From the NCBI GenBank assembly GCA_002366545.1, contig DFBH01000011.1:1-30711 (forward strand): a stretch of 30,711 bases of DNA, given 5' to 3'. Below are positions 15,236 to 23,572 of this stretch, piece after piece; position 1 is the first letter of the stretch, and each line of letters begins with the position of its first letter. A program made the position numbers and the translations under genes. This stretch comes from Candidatus Oleimmundimicrobium americanum (GTDB lineage: Bacteria; Actinomycetota; Aquicultoria; UBA3085; Oleimmundimicrobiaceae). The notes below the pieces were generated by a model. The model did no database searches. It was given only the letters and a program-made list of their open reading frames with translations, and was not told the DNA's origin.

Positions 15236-17650
15236 TTACGAAACCCTAATCTCGGCTCCCAAATTCTTCTCAAGACCGGCGATAACCCGTTCCTGAACCC
15301 TCATTACTTCCTCGTCGGTTAGGGTTCTATCAGCTGCCCGGTAGGTTAACGAATAAGCTAAACTCTTCTTGCCCGTAGGTATATTTTTTCCGGTATATAA
15401 ATCAAATAATCTAACTTCTTTTAACAATTTACCCCCGGTCGTGCGAACAACTTTTATAATTTGTTCATTGGATACTTTTTCATCAACAATTAAGGAAACA
15501 TCTAAAGAAATGCCGGGATAACGGGGAATCTCCGAGAAGCGAGTAATCGACTTTGTATGAGAAACAAGTACATCAACAAAAAACTCAAAAACTACAACTT
15601 TATTTGGAAATTCATAAGCAGTATTGACTTTGGGGTGAACTTCACCCAAAATTCCGGCCACATCACTATTTATAAACAACTCGGCACATTTTCCGGGATG
15701 AAAAGTCGGGTGCAATGCCCTTTGCAAGAACCAGTCTTCAATTCCTAAACTGTCAAGCAAGCTTTCGATTGCCCCTTTGATGCTAAAGAAGTCTATTGGC
15801 TGCTCTTTGCCAAACCATTGTCCCTCACTCCAAGAGCCGGTGGCTGCGCCACCTACCATAAGCAGCTCATCAGGCAATTCTTTTTCCGAGACGGGGCGAA
15901 ATACCCTTCCCATCTCAAAAACCTGCACATTATAAATATTGCGGTTTACATTCCTTTTAACGACATCCAATAAACCGGGAATAAGAGTTGTTCTAAGCAC
16001 CGATTGATCTTCACTCAAAGGGTTCTTAAGCGAGATATATGTAGCAAGCGGATGTTCTTTATTCAACCTTATCTTGTCGTAGAAATTTGGAGTGACAAAA
16101 CTATAATTTATGGTTTCCCAAAAACCCGAAGAGATAAGAGAATTTTTAATGCGCTTTTCTATTTTCTGAGAAAGACTTAAACCTCCCTGTTTCCCGCTGC
16201 TTTCAGGCAAAGTGGATTGAATGCGATTGTATCCGTAAATGCGACCAATCTCCTCCACCAAGTCTATCTCGCGTTCCAAATCGGGCCTAAACGTTGGAAT
16301 AAGCACATTTAGCTGGTTGTCTTGCTCCGCTTTTGAAGCCTCAATCTCCAAACTTTCCAAGATTTTATCCACCTCGCCCGCCGGTAAATCTGTGCCTAAA
16401 ATTTTGTTTACGCGATTAACACGCAACTTCATCGTTCTAGGATTTATTATTTTGGGATAAACATCAATTAACCCCTTCAACACTTTGCCGTCCGCAAACT
16501 CCGCCATAAGTTGAGCAGCCCTGTTAGCGGCAAACACCACTCCATTGGGGTCCGTTCCTCTTTCAAATCTAAGAGAAGACTCAGAAATTAATCCTAAACC
16601 TCTTGAGGTTCGCATTATATTTGTGGGCTTAAAGTGGGCTGATTCAAGCAAAATCGTGGTTGTGCTTTCAGATACTTCTGATGAAGCTCCCCCCATTACC
16701 CCCGCCAAAGCAACCGGACCGGATGAGTCAGCTATGACAAGCATGGAATCATTGAGCTGTCTCTCCATATCATCCAAAGTTAAGATGGTTTCATCATTTC
16801 CGGCGCGCCTTACAATAATTTTTCCATCCTTTAATTTCTCATAATCAAAAGCGTGAAGTGGCTGGCTCGTTTCCCACATTACATAATTTGTGATATCGAC
16901 AATGTTGTTTATCGGCCTCAAGCCAACTGCTTTAAGCCGTTTCTGAAACCACTGTGGTGAAGGACCAATTTTCACATCTTTTATAATCCGAGCCACATAT
17001 CGAGGACAAAGGTCAGCATCCATTATCTCAACACCGGCAAAGTCATTTGCTAACTCATTAGCTTCTTCGATTTCAATCGCCGGTTTTTTAAGTTCTCCTC
17101 CGGTAATTGCCGCAACTTCTCTTGCAACACCAATCATTCCCATACAATCCGGGCGGTTTGGCGTTATCTCAAGCTCCAACACAACGTCCTCAAGATTTAG
17201 CGCCTTACCGAGTTTCTCTCCAACTTTAAGGTTAGAATCTAAAATCATAAGCCCGCTTGTATCTTCGCCTAAATTCAGCTCAATTTCCGAGCACATCATA
17301 CCCCAAGATTCAACACCCCGTAACTTTGCCTTCTTTATCTTTATCCCATTTGGCAAAACGGTGTCAACTAAGGCAACGGGCACCTTATCGCCCTTTTTCA
17401 TATTTTTAGCGCCACAGACAATTGTAATGTCCTCCTCAACACCTGCGTCGACCTGACATACAACCAGCTTGTCAGCATTTGGATGCGGCTCAATCTTCCT
17501 TATCTGTCCGACCACAATATTTTCGAGACCCTTCCCCAAATATCGAACGGATTCAACTGCCGTACCACTTAAATTTAATCTTTCAACAAGCTCTTCAACC
17601 GACATGTTGAAATCTACATAATCTTTAAGCCAATTTAGTGAAACCCTCAT
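15236..17650 (-). CDS. pheT: Phenylalanyl-tRNA synthetase beta subunit
   Basis: Beta chain of the heterotetrameric PheRS, carrying tRNA recognition and editing. The 804-residue length is normal. Domains in order are the N-terminal helix-strand MRVSLNWLKDYV, an EMAP-II-like tRNA-binding fold (about 40-150, VVGQIRKIEPHPNADKL), the B3/4 editing domain (about 210-370), the B5 DNA-binding-like domain (about 405-475), a degenerate synthetase core, and the C-terminal ferredoxin-like anticodon-binding domain (about 712-803, RFSEIPRYPGISLDVS). ATG 17648-17650 follows GGGGGT. It lies 122 bp after pheS and is controlled by the same T-box leader. Confidence 0.98.
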   Translation of the reverse strand: MRVSLNWLKDYVDFNMSVEELVERLNLSGTAVESVRYLGKGLENIVVGQIRKIEPHPNADKLVVCQVDAGVEEDITIVCGAKNMKKGDKVPVALVDTVLPNGIKIKKAKLRGVESWGMMCSEIELNLGEDTSGLMILDSNLKVGEKLGKALNLEDVVLELEITPNRPDCMGMIGVAREVAAITGGELKKPAIEIEEANELANDFAGVEIMDADLCPRYVARIIKDVKIGPSPQWFQKRLKAVGLRPINNIVDITNYVMWETSQPLHAFDYEKLKDGKIIVRRAGNDETILTLDDMERQLNDSMLVIADSSGPVALAGVMGGASSEVSESTTTILLESAHFKPTNIMRTSRGLGLISESSLRFERGTDPNGVVFAANRAAQLMAEFADGKVLKGLIDVYPKIINPRTMKLRVNRVNKILGTDLPAGEVDKILESLEIEASKAEQDNQLNVLIPTFRPDLEREIDLVEEIGRIYGYNRIQSTLPESSGKQGGLSLSQKIEKRIKNSLISSGFWETINYSFVTPNFYDKIRLNKEHPLATYISLKNPLSEDQSVLRTTLIPGLLDVVKRNVNRNIYNVQVFEMGRVFRPVSEKELPDELLMVGGAATGSWSEGQWFGKEQPIDFFSIKGAIESLLDSLGIEDWFLQRALHPTFHPGKCAELFINSDVAGILGEVHPKVNTAYEFPNKVVVFEFFVDVLVSHTKSITRFSEIPRYPGISLDVSLIVDEKVSNEQIIKVVRTTGGKLLKEVRLFDLYTGKNIPTGKKSLAYSLTYRAADRTLTDEEVMRVQERVIAGLEKNLGAEIRVS

Positions 17651-17772
17651 TTAAACCCCCAATTAGTTATTAGTTAATAGTTGTTAGTTATTAGTTGATT
17701 GGAAATTAAGATATTCACTTCGTCAAATATAGTTCACTCCCCGCTAACGACTACCGACTCCCAACTAGTTAT
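17651..17772. repeat. Degenerate TTAGTTATTAGT simple repeat between pheS and pheT
   Basis: From 17660 to 17695 the sequence is a run of ATTAGTTATTAGTTAATAG-type units. It is followed by CTTCGTC and CGCTAACGACTACCGACTC (17741-17759), a word family seen also at 8351-8390 and 245-280. No promoter or terminator recognised; pheS and pheT are presumably still co-transcribed. Confidence 0.6.
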
Positions 17773-18801
17773 CTAGAACTGCTCTAAAAATCTTAAGTCA
17801 TTTTCATAAAACAACCTTATATCATTTACCCCATATTTGAGCATCGCGATGCGCTCTACCCCCATACCAAAGGCAAAGCCGGACACTTCCTCGGGATCAT
17901 AACCAACCTCGTTTAAAACATTTGGGTCAACCATCCCCGCCCCAAGTATCTCAAGCCATCCAACACCTCCGCAGACCCTGCAACCTTTTCCATTACACAT
18001 TATGCACGAGACATCCACCTCAACACTCGGCTCGGTAAATGGAAAGAAGTGAGGCCTAAGCCGCACCTCTCTATCTGCCCCAAATATTTGTTTAGCAAAA
18101 GCTTCCAAAGTGCCTTTTAGGTCTCCAAATGTTATATTTTTATCCACCGCAAGCCCCTCAACCTGGTGAAACATTGGAGAGTGGCTTGGATCGGGGACAT
18201 CCTTTCTATAAGCTTTGCCTGGAGCAATTATGTAAACAGGGGGGAGTGTTTCTTTCATTACCCTAACTTGAACCGGTGAAGTATGCGTGCGTAAAAGAAC
18301 ACCGTCTTTTTGCGTATACAAAGTATCCATCAAAGACCTTGCAGGGTGGTCGACAGGTGTATTTAACGCATCAAAATTGTAATATTCAGTCTCAACTTCG
18401 GGGCCTTCCGCGACTTTATAGCCCAATCCAATGAAGACATCAGTTATTTCGTCGATTATTTGTGTAATTAAGTGCCTTTTCCCAGCAGGAGAACGTTTGC
18501 CGGGAAGAGTGATATCTATAACTTCTTCTTCTAATTTTCGTTTTAAAACCTCGTTTTCCAATTCCTTTTTTCTTTTATTTATTATATTTTCCATAAATTG
18601 ACGCACTTCGTTGGCTTTTTTGCCAATAGCAGGCCTTTCTTCAGAAGACAAATCTCCCAATGACTTCAATATGGTTGTTACCTTCCCCTTTTTGCCCAGA
18701 AAAGAAACTCTTGCGGATTCTAGCCCCTCTAAAGAAGAAGCGTCAGAAATCTCATTTTGGCCCTCTTCTTTAATTTTCTCCAGCTCATTTAATACAGACA
18801 A
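17773..18801 (-). CDS. pheS: Phenylalanyl-tRNA synthetase alpha subunit
   Basis: Catalytic alpha chain of PheRS (class II). The 342-residue protein has an N-terminal coiled-coil (about 1-90) that binds tRNA, then motif 1 to 3 elements including PSHSPMFHQVEG, RLRPHFFPFTEPSVEVDVSC and the C-terminal GFAFGMGVERIAMLKYG. A cysteine group, CIMCNGKGCRVCGG, lies between the core motifs, as in many bacterial PheS. The start codon is TTG (18799-18801) behind GGGAGGGG. Expression is controlled by the T-box riboswitch 80 bp upstream. Confidence 0.97.
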   Translation of the reverse strand: MSVLNELEKIKEEGQNEISDASSLEGLESARVSFLGKKGKVTTILKSLGDLSSEERPAIGKKANEVRQFMENIINKRKKELENEVLKRKLEEEVIDITLPGKRSPAGKRHLITQIIDEITDVFIGLGYKVAEGPEVETEYYNFDALNTPVDHPARSLMDTLYTQKDGVLLRTHTSPVQVRVMKETLPPVYIIAPGKAYRKDVPDPSHSPMFHQVEGLAVDKNITFGDLKGTLEAFAKQIFGADREVRLRPHFFPFTEPSVEVDVSCIMCNGKGCRVCGGVGWLEILGAGMVDPNVLNEVGYDPEEVSGFAFGMGVERIAMLKYGVNDIRLFYENDLRFLEQF

Positions 18802-18877
18802 TCCTACCCCTCCCAGTTAAAAATAAATTCCTACTCACCTAACAACCCCCCCCGTTCCCACCTAAAGATAACGGGAG

Positions 18878-19125
18878 AGAAAAAAACAAAATCCCCGTCC
18901 TAAAAGGACGAGGATTAACCCGCGTTACCACCTTGCTTCCCCCCGATTTCATCAGAGAGCTCTCTTGCCCCGTAACGTAGAGCCCACGTTGAAACTTACT
19001 TACAGTTCAGCTTCAAAGCTCCGGAGTGAACTTCAATCAACATACCTTTAGCAGCACTTCCAGCTAAAATGCCACCTCTCTTTAAAAGGAAAAATTTGAT
19101 CTACTCTCTCCTTCACAGCTCCTTA
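18878..19125 (-). promoter_or_regulatory. T-box riboswitch (tRNA-Phe, specifier UUC) upstream of pheST
   Basis: On the minus strand the diagnostic T-box AAGGTGGTAACGCGG (18920-18934) is followed by an intrinsic terminator, TCCTCGTCC-TTTT-AGGACGGGGA with a T-tract (18878-18915). Stem I lies upstream: AGTAGA (loop-E part) near 19098, AGAGAGGTGG near 19080 and GAAGTTCACTCCGGAG. In that last segment the specifier triplet is TTC (19028-19030), a Phe codon. Uncharged tRNA-Phe would pair through its anticodon and CCA end and stabilise the antiterminator, turning on pheST. The leader begins about 30 bp after rplT, so read-through from that operon is possible. Confidence 0.93.
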
Positions 19126-19157
19126 TATAAAACCAATACCCTTATAATCTTTACAGA

Positions 19158-19517
19158 TTAAGCCCCTAATTTTTCTTTAGCCAAAGAAGCCACTTTTGCA
19201 AAAGACTCGGGATCGCTTACCGCCATATCAGAAAGCATTTTACGATTTATATCTATATCTGCCAGTTTTAAACCATTAACCAACTTGCTATACGATAAAC
19301 CATTTTCTCTAGCCGCAGCATTTATTCTTATTATCCAAAGTTTTCTAAAATTCCTTTTTCTTGCCTTGCGATCTCTGTATGAATAGACCAAAGAGTGCGT
19401 AACTTGTTCTTTAGCAGCCCGATAAGTACGACTTTTTGCCCCATAATATCCTTTTGCAAGCTTTAATACCTTTCTTCTTTTCTTTTTTGCATGAACAGCC
19501 CTTTTTACTCGTGGCAC
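19158..19517 (-). CDS. rplT: Ribosomal protein L20
   Basis: Large-subunit assembly protein binding 23S rRNA. The 119-residue protein starts MPRVKRAVHAKKKRRKVLKL, with the conserved GYYGAKSRTYRAAKEQV and RDRKARKRNFRKLWI. GTG start (19515-19517) behind AAGGAGG. It is third in infC-rpmI-rplT, 24 bp after rpmI. In firmicutes and enterobacteria L20 represses this operon by binding its mRNA. Confidence 0.98.
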   Translation of the reverse strand: MPRVKRAVHAKKKRRKVLKLAKGYYGAKSRTYRAAKEQVTHSLVYSYRDRKARKRNFRKLWIIRINAAARENGLSYSKLVNGLKLADIDINRKMLSDMAVSDPESFAKVASLAKEKLGA

Positions 19518-19541
19518 CTATTACAACCTCCTTACAATCAT

Positions 19542-19739
19542 CTACTTTGATACAATAAGTTTTTTAATTCTTTTTGTATCCGCAACATCCACAATAGTTT
19601 CTTGCCCCAATTTTCGTTTTCTTTTGGGAGATTTTTTCTCTAAAATATGACTTTTGTGGCTCCTACACCTAACAACTTTTCCGGAACCCGTTAACCTAAA
19701 TCTTTTTGCCGCACCCCTATGGGTTTTCATCTTTGGCAT
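19542..19739 (-). CDS. rpmI: Ribosomal protein L35
   Basis: Small basic large-subunit protein, 65 residues, with the typical start MPKMKTHRGAAKRFRLTGSG and the KSHILEKKSPKRKRKL segment. ATG 19737-19739 follows an AAAGGGG site with long spacing. Between infC and rplT in the usual order. Confidence 0.97.
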   Translation of the reverse strand: MPKMKTHRGAAKRFRLTGSGKVVRCRSHKSHILEKKSPKRKRKLGQETIVDVADTKRIKKLIVSK

Positions 19740-19778
19740 CTAAATCCATAACCCCTTTCACACAACTATTCCAAACAA

Positions 19779-20300
19779 TTACTTAGATGGACTGCTTATC
19801 GGAGCAACAACCATCACCATATTGCGACCATCTAACTTCGGCTTGGATTCTACGGTTCCCAATTCCTGAAGTTCATCGGCCAACTGATTCAATATTTCCC
19901 TACCAAGATTGGTATGTGTCATTTCTCTGCCTCTAAACATCATTGTAACTTTGACCTTATTTCCGTGACTTAAAAACCGTTCAATGTGTTTTTTCTTGGT
20001 CTCATAATCATGTTTACCAATCTTTGGCCGAAATTTTATCTCTTTGATAACTGTAAATGTTTGACGTTTTTTAGCCTTTTTTGCTTTTTGCTCCTGCTCG
20101 TATTTATACTTTCCGTAATCCATAATCTTGCACACAGGAGGATTAGCCTGAGGAGCAATCTCAACCATATCCAAATTTTTTTCTTTTGCTATCGCCAAAG
20201 CTTCTTTGGACGTTTTTATACCAAGCTGTTCGCCCTCTTCAGAAATTAACCTTACCTGCGGGGATCGAACCTGTTCGTTTACACGAACTCTTATGCTTAT
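19779..20300 (-). CDS. infC: Translation initiation factor IF-3 (probable AUA start)
   Basis: IF-3 prevents premature 70S formation and proof-reads start codons. About 173 residues. The N-domain (RVNEQVRSPQVRLI to about 75) has PPVCKIMDYGKYKYEQ, and the linker and C-domain have IKEIKFRPKIGKHDYETKKK, FRGREMTH and KLDGRNMVMVVAP. The in-frame GTG at 20307-20309 is part of the ribosome-binding site AGGAGGTG (20307-20314), so it cannot be the start. The codon 8 bases after GGAGG is ATA (20298-20300), giving ISIRVRVNEQ. infC is known for rare start codons that let IF-3 limit its own synthesis, so AUA is plausible. The sequence style resembles actinobacterial and clostridial IF-3. Confidence 0.93.
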   Translation of the reverse strand: MSIRVRVNEQVRSPQVRLISEEGEQLGIKTSKEALAIAKEKNLDMVEIAPQANPPVCKIMDYGKYKYEQEQKAKKAKKRQTFTVIKEIKFRPKIGKHDYETKKKHIERFLSHGNKVKVTMMFRGREMTHTNLGREILNQLADELQELGTVESKPKLDGRNMVMVVAPISSPSK

Positions 20301-20349
20301 CGCATTCACCTCCTAAAAACTAACCACTTACTGCTTTTTCTTTATGTAA

Positions 20350-20486
20350 CTATAAAAAAAGGATGGCGCATGCCACCCTTTTTACTTCTAAAACTAACCT
20401 TATGAGCAACTTTTGCGCTATAAGGTGAGAAGCGGATGGCTTCTTCTTTTATCCAGAGAATAATCCTTTGGATTATATATTTTCAA
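20350..20486 (-). promoter_or_regulatory. infC-rpmI-rplT leader with competing hairpins (attenuator)
   Basis: The leader RNA has a 7-bp hairpin ATAATCC/GGATTAT (20460-20476), a hairpin GAAGC...GCTTC (20429-20443) whose loop side carries GCCATCC, a long stem CCTTAT...ATAAGG (20398-20425), and a terminator GGGTGGC...GCCATCC plus T-tract (about 20354-20378). GCCATCC occurs twice, at 20434-20440 and in the terminator 3' arm at 20361-20367. Both copies can pair with GGGTGGC (20372-20378), making terminator and antiterminator mutually exclusive. This is the position of the L20 leader in firmicutes, so control by L20 or IF-3 demand is inferred. Confidence 0.75.
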
Positions 20487-20492
20487 AGTGGA

Positions 20493-20521
20493 AGTATACC
20501 TTCTTAGATTGAAAATGTCCA
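20493..20521 (-). promoter_or_regulatory. Promoter of infC-rpmI-rplT
   Basis: On the minus strand TGGACA (20516-20521), a 17-bp spacer and TATACT (20493-20498). It starts just after the thrS stop, so the infC operon is independent of thrS. Predicted transcript start about 20486, giving a leader of roughly 185 bases. Confidence 0.7.
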
Positions 20522-20528
20522 GTCTAAA

Positions 20529-22448
20529 CTACAATTTCTCTTTTATCTCCTTCGTTAATTCTTTCAAAAATTCTTGCAATGATATTCCCCGTCTATCTTT
20601 ACCGCTTTTGTCACGAACTGCAATGCATCGCGTTTCAATTTCTTTATCCCCAACGATAATCATGTAGGGAATCTTCTTCATTTGCCCATCGCGGATTTTC
20701 TTATTAATTGATTCGCTTCTCAAATCCGCTTTAACTCGAATACCTTCCTTTGAAAGTTCAGAAACTATCTCGTTTGCATAATCGTTGTGACGATCGGCAA
20801 TCGGGAGAACCGTCACTTGAACCGGCGCAAGCCAAAGTGGAAAAGCTCCCGCATAATGTTCGATTAAACACCCCATGAATCGTTCAATCGAACCAAGAAT
20901 AGCTCTATGTATCATAATCGGCCGATGCTCTCGATTGTCTTCACCCATATAAGTCACATCAAAACGTTCAGGGATATTAAAATCAACTTGAATTGTAGAA
21001 CATTGCCAGGCTCTCCCTAGGGCATCTTTAATTTTTATATCTATTTTGGGCCCATAAAAAACACCTTCCCCGGGATCTATCCGGTAATTCAACCCAGCAT
21101 TATCAAGCGCTTTTTTTAGTGCCACCGTAGCTTGTTCCCAATGTTCTAAAGTGCCGACATATTTCTCCGGCCTCGTTGAAACATAAATTTCATACTCTTT
21201 AAATCCAAATGTTCGTAACATATAAAGAACAATGTCTAAAATTTTTAAAATTTCATCTTCAATTTGACTTGGTCGGCAAAAAATGTGAGCATCATCTTGG
21301 GTAAATCCCCTCACCCTTAAAAGACCATGCAAAACCCCCGACCTCTCATAGCGATAAACCGTGCCCAATTCAGCCCAACGCAGTGGCAATTCTTTGTAAC
21401 TGCGGGTCCTCGATTTATAGATGAGGATATGAGCCGGACAGTTCATCGGCTTAACTACATACTCTTGTTCGTCTACTTTCATGGAAGAATACATATTTTC
21501 GCGGTAAAAATCCCAGTGTCCACTGGTTTTCCAGAGATCAACTTTTGCAATGTGAGGAGTCATTACCATCTCGTAACCGCGCTTTAAGTGCTCATCGCGC
21601 CAAAAATCTTCAATAATTTTTCGCACCAAAGCTCCATTGGGGTGCCAAAGGACAAGCCCTGTTCCAAAATCGTCGCTTATACTGAATAAATCCAATTCTT
21701 TACCCAGTTTTCTATGATCTCTTCTCGCAGCTTCTTTTTGTCTATAAATAAACGCATCCAGCTTCTTGGAATCATCAAAAGCCGTCCCGTAAATTCTTTG
21801 AAGCATCGGCCTCTTTTCGTCCCCGCGCCAATAGGCCCCCGCGATACTTAATAATTTAAAGGCCTTAAGTTTCCCGGTTGAAGGAATATGTGGGCCACGG
21901 CATAAATCAGTAAAATCTCCATTCCGATATATCTTAACAGTATCGTCCTCTATCACCTCAATAAGCTCAATTTTATAAGGCTGATTAAGTGAATTAAAAA
22001 GTTCTATTGCCTTTTCTTTCGACATCTCCTCACTCGTAAACGGCAAGTTGCTCTGTATTATTTTTTTCATTTGTTTTTCAATCTTTGTTAAATCATCAGG
22101 AGTAAGAGATTTTTTTAAATCAAAATCATAGTAGAATCCATCTTCAATAGCCGGACCTATTCCAAATTTTGCCTCGGGATAAAGTTCGCTAACCGCTTGA
22201 GCCATAACATGAGAAGCACTGTGACGATAAATATCGGTGCCCTCTAAAGACGAGAAAGTAACTATTTCAACGGTAGAATCTTCCAAAATAGGGACACTTA
22301 AATCAACCAATTCTCCGTTTATTTTACCCGCCAATGCATCTTTGGCGAGTCGATGACCAATTTTTTCCGCTATTTCAAAAAGAGTAATTCCTCTTTCAAC
22401 TTCCATGCCCGAACCATCAGGAAGAGTTGCTTTTATCTTTTCTCCCAC
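20529..22448 (-). CDS. thrS: Threonyl-tRNA synthetase
   Basis: Class II synthetase, 639 residues, normal length. Domains in order are an N-terminal TGS ubiquitin-like domain (about 1-61), an alanyl/threonyl editing domain with HSASHVMAQAV (near 77) and the distal CRGPHIPSTG, the catalytic core with zinc and active-site segments (VVKPMNCPAHILIYKS, GFTQDDAHIFC, IHRAILGSIERF) and a C-terminal anticodon-binding domain (PVQVTVLPIADRHNDYA onward). GTG start (22446-22448) behind AGGAGG. It has a short leader and no T-box, unlike pheST. Confidence 0.98.
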   Translation of the reverse strand: MGEKIKATLPDGSGMEVERGITLFEIAEKIGHRLAKDALAGKINGELVDLSVPILEDSTVEIVTFSSLEGTDIYRHSASHVMAQAVSELYPEAKFGIGPAIEDGFYYDFDLKKSLTPDDLTKIEKQMKKIIQSNLPFTSEEMSKEKAIELFNSLNQPYKIELIEVIEDDTVKIYRNGDFTDLCRGPHIPSTGKLKAFKLLSIAGAYWRGDEKRPMLQRIYGTAFDDSKKLDAFIYRQKEAARRDHRKLGKELDLFSISDDFGTGLVLWHPNGALVRKIIEDFWRDEHLKRGYEMVMTPHIAKVDLWKTSGHWDFYRENMYSSMKVDEQEYVVKPMNCPAHILIYKSRTRSYKELPLRWAELGTVYRYERSGVLHGLLRVRGFTQDDAHIFCRPSQIEDEILKILDIVLYMLRTFGFKEYEIYVSTRPEKYVGTLEHWEQATVALKKALDNAGLNYRIDPGEGVFYGPKIDIKIKDALGRAWQCSTIQVDFNIPERFDVTYMGEDNREHRPIMIHRAILGSIERFMGCLIEHYAGAFPLWLAPVQVTVLPIADRHNDYANEIVSELSKEGIRVKADLRSESINKKIRDGQMKKIPYMIIVGDKEIETRCIAVRDKSGKDRRGISLQEFLKELTKEIKEKL

Positions 22449-22477
22449 CGTAAACCTCCTAAAAGAATAATGGGGTA

Positions 22478-22486
22478 ATTATAACA
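22478..22486 (-). promoter_or_regulatory. Extended -10 promoter of thrS
   Basis: Minus strand reads TGTTATAAT, an extended -10 (TGnTATAAT), about 30 bp before the GTG start. No good -35 box is seen. The divergent DUF1614-like remnant starts 40 bp on the other side. Confidence 0.6.
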
Positions 22487-22523
22487 TAGCAATTGAAACC
22501 TGAAGGGAGAAATGAGATAAATT

Positions 22524-23367
22524 ATGATTTTTTTGCCAATTTCAATTACGTTATTTATCTTACTTATCTTACTTTTACCAATTTTAATTTTTCTCTTGCG
22601 TCTACAAATTATTTAAATTGCCTTTTATGGAGTCCCACGGGCAAGCCTGTGGTACCCTTTATCATGCTCAACCAAGCGACATCCGTTCGACTGAGCGCTC
22701 ACGGCAAGCCTGAGCAAAGAGTATTTCATCAGACCGGTCTGGTTTAACAGGCCTGCATCAAGTGCCTGGCACCCACGGCTAAAGCCGTGGTGCTCCTGCG
22801 TCGAAGGATAGATTGGGCATGAGTCTCCCACAATGGGAGTTGTGTTCTTCTTGTTTTCTCTGTTGGGAAGCTCAATTAACATACCGATCATAAAAAGAAA
22901 GGTTCCCGTAGCGATAAAACCGGAGCTTAGTATCATCCCGGCTCTTTTTGGTCCCCACATTCCAACCGTGGAAAAACAAATTTTAGCAATAAATTTAGGG
23001 GAAGCGATAATTCCTCTGCTGCTTTGTTTGTACCTTTTCACTAAAATTTTACTTATCGAAACGATAGTTTCTACAACCGTGATAATAATCGTTGCAAAAT
23101 TGTTAAGTAGGCCAATCAGGGGAATAGGAATAGTTCTTCCCGCTTTTATTCCTCCCCCATTATTTCCACAACACCGGCTTTAATGCTTACCCCGGACAAC
23201 CCGGCACCCACTGGTTATATATCAGGAGTACTCGAACCTTAACAGCGCCGATATCTTAAATCTACCTGCTTTATTAAAGATGAGAGCCGGGAATAATAAG
23301 CATATGTGGAGCAAGAATGATTGATGGAATTTATCTTGTAGGAATAATTGCCATTTTGTTAGCCTAA
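22524..23367 (+). pseudogene. Decayed DUF1614 family membrane protein
   Basis: Fragments in order, in shifting frames, match the layout of a DUF1614 multi-pass membrane protein. They are MIFLPISITLFILLILLLP (22524-22616, then a stop); SPTMGVVFFLFSLLGSSINI to RPIRGIGIVLPAF (about 22820-23180); APTGYISGVL (from 23204, frame shifted); ADILNLPALLKMRAG (from 23247, another frame); and IISICGARMIDGIYLVGIIA ending ILLA-stop at 23365-23367 in a third frame. An AAGGGAG site (22503-22509) precedes the first fragment, though a short MR-stop reading intervenes. About 200 bp of dispersed repeat (22620-22815) splits fragments one and two. At least three frameshifts show it is dead. DUF1614 function is unknown. 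Confidence 0.65.
22620..22815. repeat. Repeat block interrupting the DUF1614 remnant
   Basis: Contains hairpins CCCACGGGCAAGCCTGTGG (22633-22651), TGAGCGCTCA (22692-22701), and CCACGGCT-AA-AGCCGTGG (about 22773-22790), plus CGGCAAGCCTGAGC and repeated CCTG words. These are typical of dispersed intergenic palindromes, and the block stands between two parts of one gene, so it probably inserted there. Confidence 0.5.
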
Positions 23368-23389
23368 AACACAATACATTTAATTAACG

Positions 23390-23533
23390 TCAAGTGGTCA
23401 GACAAAACAACACGGTTCCCGTTAAGCAACGTTGCAACGCTACAAAAAAATACAAAATGAGAAGTATAGCTAAAATTGTGACCATTTTACCCAAAACCGA
23501 TAAGCCTTTAAACCATTCTAAAAACTTTTGCAT
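23390..23533 (-). CDS. Possible 47-residue single-span membrane protein
   Basis: ATG 23531-23533 follows a good AGGGGAAAAGCC site. The product begins MQKFLEWFKGLSVLGKMV and then has one strongly hydrophobic span (about 17-33, TILAILLILYFFVALQ). A short Cys-containing tail ends CLTT. No family recognised. It converges with the DUF1614 remnant, ending 22 bp after it. A good ribosome-binding site and an amphipathic start followed by one membrane span make a real small gene plausible. Confidence 0.45.
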   Translation of the reverse strand: MQKFLEWFKGLSVLGKMVTILAILLILYFFVALQRCLTGTVLFCLTT

Positions 23534-23572
23534 GGCTTTTCCCCTAAACTAAATAAACCATGAACGCTATCA

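Noticed and set aside
22449..22490. T-box leader upstream of thrS
   Set aside because: Only about 25 bases of leader fit between the -10 box and the start codon, and no AAGGTGG-type T-box sequence is present.
22625..23041. 138-residue minus-strand frame
   Set aside because: Antisense to the DUF1614 remnant and its repeat insert; composition does not resemble a protein family.
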